Assembly: GCA_964640665.1 (NCBI GenBank)
Contig: CAZXHT010000011.1
Location: forward strand, 24,040 to 88,039
Direction: 5' to 3'
Origin: DATKYQ01 sp964640665
Lineage (GTDB): Bacteria > Myxococcota > B64-G9
DNA length: 64,000 nucleotides
The notes beneath the pieces were generated by a model. That model had not been told where the DNA came from, did not search any database, and saw only the letters and a program-made list of their open reading frames with translations. Below are positions 16,892 through 24,930 of this stretch, one piece after another. The translations under genes and the position numbers were made by a program. Each line of letters opens with the position of its first letter. Within the stretch, counting starts at the first letter, position 1.

Positions 16892-18241
16892 ATGGCCCTC
16901 ACGGGTATTCAGATTTTCCAGATGTTGCCAAAAACAAATTGCAAGGAGTGTGGCGTGCCCACCTGCCTGGCCTTCGCCATGAACCTGGCGGCCGGGAAGG
17001 CCGAGTTGTCCGCCTGTCCTTACGTTTCCGAGGAGACCAAACAGAAGCTGGCAGCGAGTTCGGCCCCGCCGATCCGCACGGTGGAAATCGGCAGCGGCGA
17101 CGGCGCCTTCAAGGTTGGCGGCGAGACGGTGCTCTTCAGGCACGAGAAGACATTTTTCAACAAGACCGGGTTGGCGGTGCTTGTCTCGGATGACGAGTCC
17201 GACAAAGCAGTGGACGGCAAGCTGGGACGCTTCATGGAGATGTCTTACATCCGTGTTGGTCTCACACTACAGGGTGATGCCGTTGCGGTGCGCTCGGTAT
17301 CGGGCGACAAAGACAAGTTCGCTGCTTTGACCAAGAAGGCCTGCGAAAAGACCAGCCGCGCCATCATCCTGATGAGTGAATCCCCAGAGGTGATGGCCGC
17401 CGGGGTGGATGCCTGCGGTGACCGGCGCCCGTTGCTCTATGCGGCTACTGTTGACAACGCCGACGGGATGGCCAAGCTGGCCAAGGAAAAGAAGCTTCCC
17501 CTGGTTGCCAAGGCGTCCGATCTGGATGCTCTCGCCGAGCTTACCAAGAAACTGAACGCTGCCGGCGTCGAAGATCTGGTAATCGACCCCGGCTCGCGCA
17601 AGATAAGACAGGTGTTGCACGACCAGGTTCGCATTCGCGAGGTGGCCATCCAGAAGAAGTTCAAGCCCCTCGGTTTTCCGACGATCGTGCTGCCGTTCGA
17701 GATGACCGACGACTTCATGATGGAGAACGTCTATGCCTCGATGGCGCTGGCAAAGTACGCCGGCATCATGGTGCTCTCCGACTTCACCGGGCAGAACATT
17801 TTCAACCTGCTACTGGAGCGACTGAATATCTATACCGATCCGCAGCGCCCGATGAAGACTGACCAGGATATCTACGAGATCAACAACCCGGGTCCGGACA
17901 GCCCGGTGCTATGCACCTCGAATTTCTCGCTGACCTACTTCGTCGTCTCCGGCGAGATCGAAAACAGCCGCGTTCCGTCGTATTTAGCGGTGTTGGATAC
18001 AGAGGGCCTTTCGGTATTGACCGCCTGGGCTGCCGGCAAGTTCGTCGGCGACGTGCTGGGCGAATTTGTCAACAAGAGCGGAATCAAGGACAAGCTCCAG
18101 AAGCGTAACCTGATCATCCCGGGTTACGCCGCGGTTATCCAGGGCGACCTCGAGGAAGAAGTCGGTTCCGACTGGACGGTAAACGTCGGTCCGCGCGAGG
18201 CGGCCAACATCCCGGCCTATCTGAAGGATAATTACTCGTAG
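16892..18241 (+). CDS. acsC: CODH/ACS gamma subunit, corrinoid Fe-S protein large subunit
   Basis: 449 residues. The N-terminal [4Fe-4S] motif is intact (C17, C20, C25, C42), followed by the TIM barrel and the C-terminal corrinoid-binding region with NFSLTYFVVSGEIE. With AcsD it forms the corrinoid protein that shuttles the methyl group between the methyltransferase and AcsB. A strong AAAGGAGG Shine-Dalgarno sits 5-6 bases before the ATG. It is followed 46 bases later by the methyltransferase gene. Confidence 0.95.
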   Translation: MALTGIQIFQMLPKTNCKECGVPTCLAFAMNLAAGKAELSACPYVSEETKQKLAASSAPPIRTVEIGSGDGAFKVGGETVLFRHEKTFFNKTGLAVLVSDDESDKAVDGKLGRFMEMSYIRVGLTLQGDAVAVRSVSGDKDKFAALTKKACEKTSRAIILMSESPEVMAAGVDACGDRRPLLYAATVDNADGMAKLAKEKKLPLVAKASDLDALAELTKKLNAAGVEDLVIDPGSRKIRQVLHDQVRIREVAIQKKFKPLGFPTIVLPFEMTDDFMMENVYASMALAKYAGIMVLSDFTGQNIFNLLLERLNIYTDPQRPMKTDQDIYEINNPGPDSPVLCTSNFSLTYFVVSGEIENSRVPSYLAVLDTEGLSVLTAWAAGKFVGDVLGEFVNKSGIKDKLQKRNLIIPGYAAVIQGDLEEEVGSDWTVNVGPREAANIPAYLKDNYS

Positions 18242-18287
18242 GAAACGCGGTTGCCTCGATCCGAGGAGTTTCGCCAGGGAGGTTAAT

Positions 18288-19178
18288 ATGTTCAGAGTAA
18301 TTGCCGAAAACATTAACGTGATGTCGAAAAAAATCGGCGTGGCCATGAAGAACCTGGACAAGAAGCCCATCCAGAAGCTGGCCGAGGAGTTGGCGGCCAA
18401 CGGGTCCGATTTGCTTGATATCAACCTGGGCCCGGCTCGCAAGGGCGGCGAAGAACTGATGGAATGGGTCGTCAAGACCGTCCAGGAGGTTGCCGACCTG
18501 CCTCTTTACCTGGATACCTCGAACGTCAAGGCAATCGAGGCCGGCCTGAAAGCCCACAAGTCATCGGCCGGCAAGCCGGTGATTAACTCCATCTCGGCCA
18601 GGCCCGAGCGCATGGAGGCCCTCTGGCCGCTGGCCAAAAAGTACAACTCGGGCGCGGTTGCGTTGGTGCTGGGAACCGAGGGCATCCCGCGCGACTCCAA
18701 CGAACGCGCCGCCAACGCGGCCATGTTGATGGCCCAGGGCGACGAGTTCGGCATTCCCCACGGAGACGTGTGGATCGATCCCATCGTGGTGCCGGTCTCC
18801 AGTCAGCAGCAGCAGGTGGGCTCGTGCGCCGAGTTCATCGGCATGCTGGGCGCGATGTCGCCCGACTACTCCAATACCTGCGGACTTTCAAATGTTTCGA
18901 ACGGCTCTCCCGACAACCTACGCCCGATGCTCAACCAGTGTTACCTGTTGATGCTCAAGCACGCCGGGTTGACGGGCGCCATTCTCGACGGGTTGGATAC
19001 CGAGATCCTCAAGTTGGCCAAGGGTAGTCGGCCGGATATAGAGGAATTGATCGGCAAGATCATGGACGGCAACGGACCGGACCTGGCCGGCCTCGACGAG
19101 GAAAAGCTCCAGTTCGCAAAGACGACCAAGATGATTCTGGGACAGACGCTCTACAGCGACTCCTGGCTCGATTTATAG
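18288..19178 (+). CDS. acsE: Methyl-THF:corrinoid Fe-S protein methyltransferase, AcsE-like
   Basis: 296 residues with the pterin-binding TIM-barrel pattern: ENINVMSKKIG at the start, LLDINLGPARKG, LYLDTSNVKAIEAGL, KPVINSISA and a Gln-rich IVVPVSSQQQQ loop. It is somewhat longer than the ~262-residue Moorella enzyme. The reaction is methyl transfer from 5-methyl-THF to the cobalt of AcsC/AcsD. GGGAGG precedes the ATG. It is the last core acs gene before a perfect hairpin and the second cooC gene. Confidence 0.9.
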   Translation: MFRVIAENINVMSKKIGVAMKNLDKKPIQKLAEELAANGSDLLDINLGPARKGGEELMEWVVKTVQEVADLPLYLDTSNVKAIEAGLKAHKSSAGKPVINSISARPERMEALWPLAKKYNSGAVALVLGTEGIPRDSNERAANAAMLMAQGDEFGIPHGDVWIDPIVVPVSSQQQQVGSCAEFIGMLGAMSPDYSNTCGLSNVSNGSPDNLRPMLNQCYLLMLKHAGLTGAILDGLDTEILKLAKGSRPDIEELIGKIMDGNGPDLAGLDEEKLQFAKTTKMILGQTLYSDSWLDL

Positions 19179-19189
19179 ACTCTTACTGC

Positions 19190-19220
19190 GCAACTTCTTC
19201 GCATTCTGCGAAGAAGTTGC
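19190..19220. repeat. Perfect 14-bp inverted repeat with 3-base loop between acsE and cooC2
   Basis: GCAACTTCTTCGCA at 19190-19203, TTC loop, then TGCGAAGAAGTTGC at 19207-19220. The stem is perfect and starts 12 bases after the acsE stop. No T-run follows on the plus strand, so it is not a classic intrinsic terminator. It could be an mRNA stability or processing element that uncouples cooC2, or a protein-binding palindrome. Confidence 0.75.
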
Positions 19221-19261
19221 TGAGTCCAACGCAGGTTGTTTTTAGATCTGGCGGAGCTGCG

Positions 19262-20059
19262 ATGGGCCGGGTCGTGAGCCAAAAGGCAATCAAGCTAGCA
19301 GTCAGCGGCAAGGGCGGGGTGGGCAAGACCACCGTGGCCGCGCTGTTGATTCGTCACCTGGCAGCAGATGGACGGCTGGTGTTGGCGGTGGACGCCGATC
19401 CAGTGGCCAGCCTGGGCGGGGCGCTTGGTTTTCCTGATCATGAGAGCATAGTACCGGTGGCCGAGATGAAAGATTTCATCTTCGAGCGCACCGGTGCCAA
19501 GCCGGGGACGCTGGGAGGCTTCTTCAAGATGAACCCCCGCGTCGATGACATTCCCGATCGTTTCGCCAAGGTCCGCGACAATGTGCACCTGATGGTCATG
19601 GGCACGGTCGATTTTGGTGGTTCGGGTTGCATTTGCCCGGAGAGCATTCTCTTGAAGAATCTTGTGCAGCACCTGCTGCTCTACCAGAACGAAGCGCTGG
19701 TGTTGGACATGGAGGCCGGGGTGGAACACCTGGGGCGCGCCACCGCCAAAGCGGTCGACCTTATGCTGGCGGTGGTCGAGCCCGGCTCGCGTTCGATCAA
19801 TGCCGCCAAAATGGTGCGCAAGCTGGCCGCCGACATCGGTCTCAATCGGGTAGTGGCCGTGGCCAATAAGGTGCGTGGAACGGACGACGAGCGGGCGATT
19901 GCCAAGGCGCTGGGAGACCTGCCGCTTCTGGGCAGCGTTCCATTCGACCCGGCTTTTGTCGAAGCCGACTTGGAGGGTGAACTCGTCTATCAAGACGGGA
20001 TGCCGAAGAAAATGAGCGACGTCATGCAAGGCATCATCGCCGCAGCCATGGCCGAATGA
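19262..20059 (+). CDS. Second CooC-type nickel-insertion ATPase
   Basis: 265 residues from the ATG at 19262, chosen because GGAG lies upstream; a TTG at 19217 falls inside the palindrome and is unlikely. Deviant Walker A GKGGVGKT at 16-23, VDADPVAS near 43-50 and the nickel-binding pair C123-I-C125 identify it as CooC/AcsF. It differs clearly from the CooC at 6643. One copy may serve CODH and the other ACS. The next gene follows after one base. Confidence 0.9.
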   Translation: MGRVVSQKAIKLAVSGKGGVGKTTVAALLIRHLAADGRLVLAVDADPVASLGGALGFPDHESIVPVAEMKDFIFERTGAKPGTLGGFFKMNPRVDDIPDRFAKVRDNVHLMVMGTVDFGGSGCICPESILLKNLVQHLLLYQNEALVLDMEAGVEHLGRATAKAVDLMLAVVEPGSRSINAAKMVRKLAADIGLNRVVAVANKVRGTDDERAIAKALGDLPLLGSVPFDPAFVEADLEGELVYQDGMPKKMSDVMQGIIAAAMAE

Positions 20060-20060
20060 G

Positions 20061-20723
20061 ATGTGCGGCCGATTCGCCTTCTTTTCTCTCACTCCGCAGG
20101 ATCTGCAGGTCTTCGGCCCGGGCCCGGGCGATGTCGATCTGAAGCCGCGCTACAACATCGCGCCCACACAGCAAGCAGTGGTCGTACCAAATCTGTCACC
20201 ACGCAGGCTCGAATCTTTTCGCTGGGGCCTGATTCCCGGCTGGGCCAAGGATGTGAAAATAGGCGCGCGCCTGATCAATGCCCGGGCCGAGACTTTGGCC
20301 GAGAAGTCTTCGTTTCGCGAAGCCTTTCGAAAGCGGCGCTGCCTGGTGCCGGCCGACGGGTTTTTCGAATGGAAAGATACGGGCGATGGCAAGATTCCGT
20401 ACTTCGTTGGACTGAAATCGAAAAAACCGTTTGCGCTGGCCGGCCTGTGGGAAAGCTTTCAGCTCAAGGGGGAAGGGCCGCTTTTTACCTTCACTATAAT
20501 AACCACCCGACCCAACGCACTGCTTCAGCCTATACACCAGCGCATGCCGGTGATCTTGCCTCCTGCGGCTTACGATCGCTGGCTCGACCCGCAGGCCGAT
20601 GGGGGCGAAGATCTCGGGCAGTTGCTGGTGTCTTACCCTGCGAAAAAAATGCAGGCCTACCCGGTCTCGACCAGGGTCAACTCGCCGGCCAACGACGACA
20701 AAGACGTCATCCTGCCGGGCTGA
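20061..20723 (+). CDS. SOS-response-associated peptidase/abasic-site DNA-protein crosslinker (YedK/HMCES family)
   Basis: 220 residues. The family forms a stable thiazolidine crosslink to abasic sites in single-stranded DNA through Cys2 after methionine removal. MCGRF is present, as are PRYNIAPTQ, WGLIPGWAKD, NARAETLAEK, CLVPADGFFEWK and the conserved His in PIHQRMPVIL. The ATG lies one base after the cooC2 stop, so it is probably co-transcribed with the acs locus. That looks incidental rather than functional. Confidence 0.92.
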   Translation: MCGRFAFFSLTPQDLQVFGPGPGDVDLKPRYNIAPTQQAVVVPNLSPRRLESFRWGLIPGWAKDVKIGARLINARAETLAEKSSFREAFRKRRCLVPADGFFEWKDTGDGKIPYFVGLKSKKPFALAGLWESFQLKGEGPLFTFTIITTRPNALLQPIHQRMPVILPPAAYDRWLDPQADGGEDLGQLLVSYPAKKMQAYPVSTRVNSPANDDKDVILPG

Positions 20724-20736
20724 AGCATTCCCTGTC

Positions 20737-20928
20737 TCAGGGCCGGCGCAGCATTATCTTGTGTTTCAGCAAGTCGATGTGATCGATGCTTGCATCAATT
20801 TCTTTCTTTTCGCCGAGAATGCTCATCAGGACGATGCGGCCGTCTTTGGGTTTGAGCATGACGACGTCCTCGAGCAATAGCTCTTCCTTGCCGTCTTTGC
20901 CTTGCAAATAAGCGCTTGATTCACACAT
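20737..20928 (-). CDS. cooT: CooT-family small nickel-binding protein
   Basis: 63 residues from the ATG at 20928, preceded by GAGGTG; the longer frame from 20979 overlaps the upstream gene. It begins MCESSAYL, with Cys2, and continues as small beta-strands (LLLEDVVMLKPKDGRIVL, ILGEKKEI) typical of the CooT family. In that family a dimer binds one nickel through Cys2 and supports CODH maturation. It is convergent with the CODH/ACS operon, and its location fits that role. It is 13 bases downstream of folE2 and probably co-transcribed with it. Confidence 0.75.
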   Translation of the reverse strand: MCESSAYLQGKDGKEELLLEDVVMLKPKDGRIVLMSILGEKKEIDASIDHIDLLKHKIMLRRP

Positions 20929-20941
20929 GAGGCACCTCGAT

Positions 20942-21739
20942 TCAAGGATCGCGCGAGCGTTCCAGGTAGGCATAGGCATTATGGGCGTGGATCGACTCGT
21001 AGTTTTCGACCCCCACAGAAAACCAGGTGATGCCCTTGTGGGACATCAGGCGCGTGGCCACGGAGCGGGCGACGTCTTCGACGAACATGGGGTTGGCGTA
21101 GGCGCGCTCGGTGACGTACTTCTCGTCCTCGCGCTTGAGCACAGAGAAGACGTCGCACGAGGCCGACGACTCGACGATCTTGATGATCTCCTCGATCCAC
21201 ACGAAGCGGTTCTGGCGAAAGCGGACACTGACGGTGCCGCGCTGGTTATGGGCACCCTGGTCGCTGATCGCCTTCGAACAGGGGCACAGCGCCGTGATGG
21301 GCACCTTGACCTCGATTTCCAGTGTAACTTCTTCGTTGCCGAACCCGCGTATGGTGCACTCGTAGGCCATCAATCCCTCGGCCCCCGACACGGGAGCCCG
21401 CTTGAGGATGAAGAAGGGAAAGGTCACCTCGATGTGCGCCTCGCCGGCCTGCAGCCTCTTGCGCATCTGGTGCAGGATCTCCGGGATGCTGGTGGTGCTC
21501 ATGTCATCGCAGTATTCGTTGAGCAGTTCGACGAAGCGGCTCATGTGAGTGCCCTTGAACTGGCGCGGCAAGTTGACGTACATGCTGACTCGGGCAACGG
21601 TGCGCTGCGAGCCGCCTGATCGTTCGAGAACGCCGATCGGGTAGGAGATGTCCTTGACGCCGACCTTGTCGATCTCGATATTGCGGTAGTCCGCTTCGTT
21701 CTGGATGTCGAGTACGGGTTTTACATACCTGCGCGTCAT
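20942..21739 (-). CDS. folE2: GTP cyclohydrolase, FolE2/MptA (type IB) family
   Basis: 265 residues. Type IB enzymes convert GTP to dihydroneopterin triphosphate, the first step toward folate and other pterins. The family signature is visible as CPCSKAISDQGAHNQRG from residue 152, together with FVELLNEYCDDM and a C-terminal HAHNAYAYLE. Type IB enzymes need no zinc and often appear where folate demand or zinc limitation is high. Next to a Wood-Ljungdahl locus it would help supply tetrahydrofolate. It is followed directly by cooT. Confidence 0.9.
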   Translation of the reverse strand: MTRRYVKPVLDIQNEADYRNIEIDKVGVKDISYPIGVLERSGGSQRTVARVSMYVNLPRQFKGTHMSRFVELLNEYCDDMSTTSIPEILHQMRKRLQAGEAHIEVTFPFFILKRAPVSGAEGLMAYECTIRGFGNEEVTLEIEVKVPITALCPCSKAISDQGAHNQRGTVSVRFRQNRFVWIEEIIKIVESSASCDVFSVLKREDEKYVTERAYANPMFVEDVARSVATRLMSHKGITWFSVGVENYESIHAHNAYAYLERSRDP

Positions 21740-21891
21740 GTCCCGCGCAGCCTAGCAAAGACATGCTGCCAAGTAAAGAAGCATAGTTCTTGCTTGCCTG
21801 AGAATGGCGCATCTGCTAGCTTACCAGGCTCGGGCGAACCGAACGGGTTTGCCAATTAACGTCGAGATGACTGCATTTGCGAGGTTTGCCC

Positions 21892-23325
21892 ATGGCATAC
21901 AAGGACGAAATACCTACGGAGTTTCGCGAGTGGAATTACCGCAAGCGTCGGGCGCAGAACTGGATTCTTGTCGGCCTGATGTACTCGTTTTTCTACATGA
22001 CGCGCTACAATTTCTCGGCCTTGGCCCCCACGCTGCAGGAAGTTTTCGGCTGGACCAAGGGTGACCTGGGCCTGTTCGAGACGCTGATGCCGCTGGTCTA
22101 CGGTTTGGCGGTGGTGATCAACGCTCCGCTGGCCGATCGTTTCGGAGGCCGCCGAGCCTTCCTGGTCGGCGCGGCCGGTGTCGTCGTCATGAATTCTGTC
22201 TTCGGCGCCTTTTACCTGATGGTACAGCAGCCGGCTGTTTTTGCCAATTTTGCCGCCATCGATCCGCTGGTGCGTCCCTTTTTTGGGGGCGGGCACGTGC
22301 GCATCATGCTCGAAGAGGCCGTGTTTTCCTCGGGCTTCGATGCGCACGGCCTGGCCTGGATCATGGCCGGCGTCTGGGCGGTCAACGGCTATTTCCAGTC
22401 GTTCGGCGCGCTGTCGATCGTCAAGATCAACGCCCAGTGGTTTCACCTCAAGGAGCGCGGCACCTTCGGCGCCATCTTCGGCATTTTGATTCGCTTTGGC
22501 CTGATCCTGGCCTTCTCGGGCGCTCCCTTGATCGCGGCCGTGTTACCCTGGCAGTGGGCCTTCTGGATCCCGGCCGCTTTCGTCTTGCTTCTTTTCTTCT
22601 TGAACCTGTTCTTCGTAGTCGAGACGCCTGAAGAGGCCGGCTTCGAGGCCCGCGAAACCGGCGATGCCGTGGTTGAAGGTGAAGGAGGAAGAGTCAGCAT
22701 CGTCATGGTGCTTAAAAAAGTATTCGCCAGCCCCACCATGTGGATGATCGCCGTCGCCTCGATGATGATCGGTTTGATCCGTCGCAGCGTGGTGGACGCC
22801 TGGTGGCCGGTTTATTTCTCGGACGTCTACGGCGTGGAAAGGACGGATGCCTGGCTGCAACTGGCTGCCTGGGGCATAGCAGTGCTTGGTATCGCCGGGG
22901 GCTTCGCCTTCGGCATAATGTCCGATCGTGTCTACAATGGCAGGCGCGCGCCGGTGGTCGTTTTCGGCTTCATCGGCATGGGCGCCTGCCTGGGCTTATT
23001 CTATGCCTCGGATGCGCTGGCGCTGGGCACGGCAGGAGCCGTAGTCAGCCTGGTGCTGCTCTCGTTCTTCGTCAACGGTTCTCACGGGATAATCGGCGGC
23101 GCGGCCTCGATGGACTTCGGAGGCAAGAAGGCGGCCGCAACGGCCGCGGGTCTGTTCGACGGCATGCAGTACCTGGCCGCCTCGTTCACCGGCACGGCGG
23201 TGGGCTGGATAACAACGGAGTACGGCTGGCAGGCCTGGAAGCTATGGCCCATTCCCTTCGCCGTCATCGGCGCCCTGGTCATGTTGAAGCTCTGGAACGT
23301 GACTCCGGGGAAGAGCGGGCACTGA
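21892..23325 (+). CDS. MFS transporter, organophosphate:phosphate antiporter (GlpT/UhpT-like)
   Basis: 477 residues from the ATG at 21892 (GAGG upstream), with about 12 hydrophobic segments. MTRYNFSALAPTLQ after TM1, PLADRFGGRRAF between TM2 and TM3 and FGIMSDR in the second half are typical of the OPA branch of the major facilitator superfamily. There is a longer than usual extramembrane loop of about 50 residues between TM3 and TM4. The substrate cannot be told from sequence; sugar phosphates, glycerol-3-phosphate or related organophosphates are usual. It is divergent from folE2. Confidence 0.8.
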   Translation: MAYKDEIPTEFREWNYRKRRAQNWILVGLMYSFFYMTRYNFSALAPTLQEVFGWTKGDLGLFETLMPLVYGLAVVINAPLADRFGGRRAFLVGAAGVVVMNSVFGAFYLMVQQPAVFANFAAIDPLVRPFFGGGHVRIMLEEAVFSSGFDAHGLAWIMAGVWAVNGYFQSFGALSIVKINAQWFHLKERGTFGAIFGILIRFGLILAFSGAPLIAAVLPWQWAFWIPAAFVLLLFFLNLFFVVETPEEAGFEARETGDAVVEGEGGRVSIVMVLKKVFASPTMWMIAVASMMIGLIRRSVVDAWWPVYFSDVYGVERTDAWLQLAAWGIAVLGIAGGFAFGIMSDRVYNGRRAPVVVFGFIGMGACLGLFYASDALALGTAGAVVSLVLLSFFVNGSHGIIGGAASMDFGGKKAAATAAGLFDGMQYLAASFTGTAVGWITTEYGWQAWKLWPIPFAVIGALVMLKLWNVTPGKSGH

Positions 23326-23413
23326 GATGCTATGCAGGACGAAACTTGTGGACAAATCCAGAATCCCGGAAATAGCGTAATTCACTGTCCCAATGAAACA
23401 ATGGAGGTAACGG

Positions 23414-24571
23414 ATGGCTACGCGAAAAAAGGTTCCTTTGATAGGGGTGGTGGCCATGCTCATTGCAACCGCATGGGGCGGCAGGAGCATGGCCCAGATT
23501 ATCTATGTTGACTATTACACTCCCCAATTCTACATGGACAACCTGGTGTTCTACGACGATGCAGGGGCCCCAATCTACTACGAAAACAACGTGGCCTACG
23601 CGGTTCCCGGCGACTATCCCGGCTACAACAACTTGGTAAACAACTTCACAAACAACGAGGACGCCTATTTCCAGTGGTTCGAGGAAGTGGGCTATAACAA
23701 CCTCCAATTTCACCGAACACCGGTCGTTGACTACTACAAGCCTGCCTATTACGACGACTACCCGGTGTTCTTCGTAAGAAACCAGCCGGTCTACTACGTT
23801 GATGGTATAATGCACACGATTCTTTCCAGCGATAGACGCTACGCCAGGCTGATGCGGCACTATCGAAAACACAGGGCCGAGTATGGGCGCTGGTACCGGT
23901 CTGTCGGCCGATCTTACCGGTCGTACCGCCGATCTGTCGGTACAGACTACTACCGTCCCCAATACTATGAGGGATACCTGGTATTTTACGACGCCTCGGG
24001 CATGCCATACTACTACCAGAGCGGCCGCGTGGTGCACATACCCCGGACCTACAGAGGGTATCAGGCATATGTCTCTCACTACCGGAACCACCGAAACGAT
24101 TATGGTCGCTGGTACAAGTCCAAGGGTCAACGCCGTCACGAATACCGCCGGCCCAAGGCCTACCTCAAAAGAGTCGTCGCTCCCAAGGCGCCTCGGGCCA
24201 ATCATGGTCGGGCGGAGAACCGGAAGTACCGTCCTGCAGTGCGGCATCGTCTCAGGCCAGCCATTCAGCCGAAACCACAACAACCCCGGCCGCGGGTGGA
24301 GCCCAAGCGGCCCGGGCATCGCGATATGCCCGGTCGCCCACACAAAGTGGCTCCTCCGCCCCGGCAGCCCCGGCCGCGAGTGGAACCCAAGCGGCAGGGA
24401 CTCCGCGATACACCCAGGCGCCCATCCCGTGTGACTCCGATGCCGCGCAAGGATCGCCCGGTGCACGTAAACAAGCCCAAGCCCAAGCCCAAGCCCCGAA
24501 CACCTCCTGTGCGTGACAAGCACAAGAAAGAAAAAGACAAGAAAAGCGACAAGTCACACGGCCGGAGGTGA
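23414..24571 (+). CDS. Secreted Tyr-rich triplicated-module protein with long basic tail
   Basis: 385 residues with a signal peptide ending near SMAQ and a GGAGG Shine-Dalgarno. About 240 residues comprise three divergent ~70-residue modules, each containing YYxPxxYxxxxVFYDxxGxP, a YY pair, a GY motif and a final WF/WY. The modules are extremely rich in Tyr. The last ~130 residues are Pro/Arg/Lys-rich with near-repeats (QPRPRVEPKR twice) ending in a run of KPKPKPK and Lys. It looks like a secreted structural, adhesive or polyanion-binding protein. I recognise no family. Confidence 0.6.
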   Translation: MATRKKVPLIGVVAMLIATAWGGRSMAQIIYVDYYTPQFYMDNLVFYDDAGAPIYYENNVAYAVPGDYPGYNNLVNNFTNNEDAYFQWFEEVGYNNLQFHRTPVVDYYKPAYYDDYPVFFVRNQPVYYVDGIMHTILSSDRRYARLMRHYRKHRAEYGRWYRSVGRSYRSYRRSVGTDYYRPQYYEGYLVFYDASGMPYYYQSGRVVHIPRTYRGYQAYVSHYRNHRNDYGRWYKSKGQRRHEYRRPKAYLKRVVAPKAPRANHGRAENRKYRPAVRHRLRPAIQPKPQQPRPRVEPKRPGHRDMPGRPHKVAPPPRQPRPRVEPKRQGLRDTPRRPSRVTPMPRKDRPVHVNKPKPKPKPRTPPVRDKHKKEKDKKSDKSHGRR

Positions 24572-24581
24572 CTCCCCCGCG

Positions 24582-24607
24582 CTGGTTCTCGCGGATAGAG
24601 AAACCAG
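24582..24607. repeat. Imperfect hairpin downstream of the Tyr-rich protein gene
   Basis: CTGGTTCTC (24582-24590) pairs with GAGAAACCAG (24598-24607) with one bulged base and a 7-base loop, 11 bases after the stop. No T-run follows immediately, so it may be a weak terminator or a stabilising 3' hairpin. Confidence 0.35.
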
Positions 24608-24653
24608 GGAGACGAGGGTAGGTATTTTACGCCTTTTTATCTATTCTTGAACT

Positions 24654-24930
24654 ATGCTAAGAAATACCGATCAGCAAACCCGCATCCAGGCTCTGCGGCG
24701 CTTTCTTGGTCGGTCCGGACCTTCTTCCGGGCGACGGGGACGGGAGGCTTTGGAGATCAGTCAGCCTGTTTTTTCGCGGTTGGTCTCGAGCGCGCCGGAT
24801 GAAATCCTGGTGGCCGGCCGGGGGCGCTCTACCCGCTATGCCGCCCGGCAACCTGGTGTGCGGCGAGGAGGCCTTCCGGCTCCGGGTCATCGACGGGCGA
24901 GTAGCTTGTCTACGTGGGCTCGGATGGTCT
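24654..24930 (+). pseudogene. HipA/YjjJ-like winged-helix N-terminal remnant
   Basis: An ATG at 24654 opens a short reading with EALEISQPVFSRLVSS and then VAGRGRSTRYAARQ, matching the HTH plus GRGR(S/A)TRYAL segment at the start of YjjJ-type HipA-family proteins. The expected continuation (EEAFRLRVIDGRVACLRGL) is in a different frame from about 24845. The sequence then runs into the 3' end of the opposite gene at 24887. The kinase body is absent. This is a degenerate or truncated copy. It fills the ~315-base space between neighbours; I see nothing else there. Confidence 0.45.

Noticed and set aside
19217..19261. Upstream TTG start for the second cooC
   Set aside because: It lies inside the palindrome and has no Shine-Dalgarno; the ATG at 19262 does.
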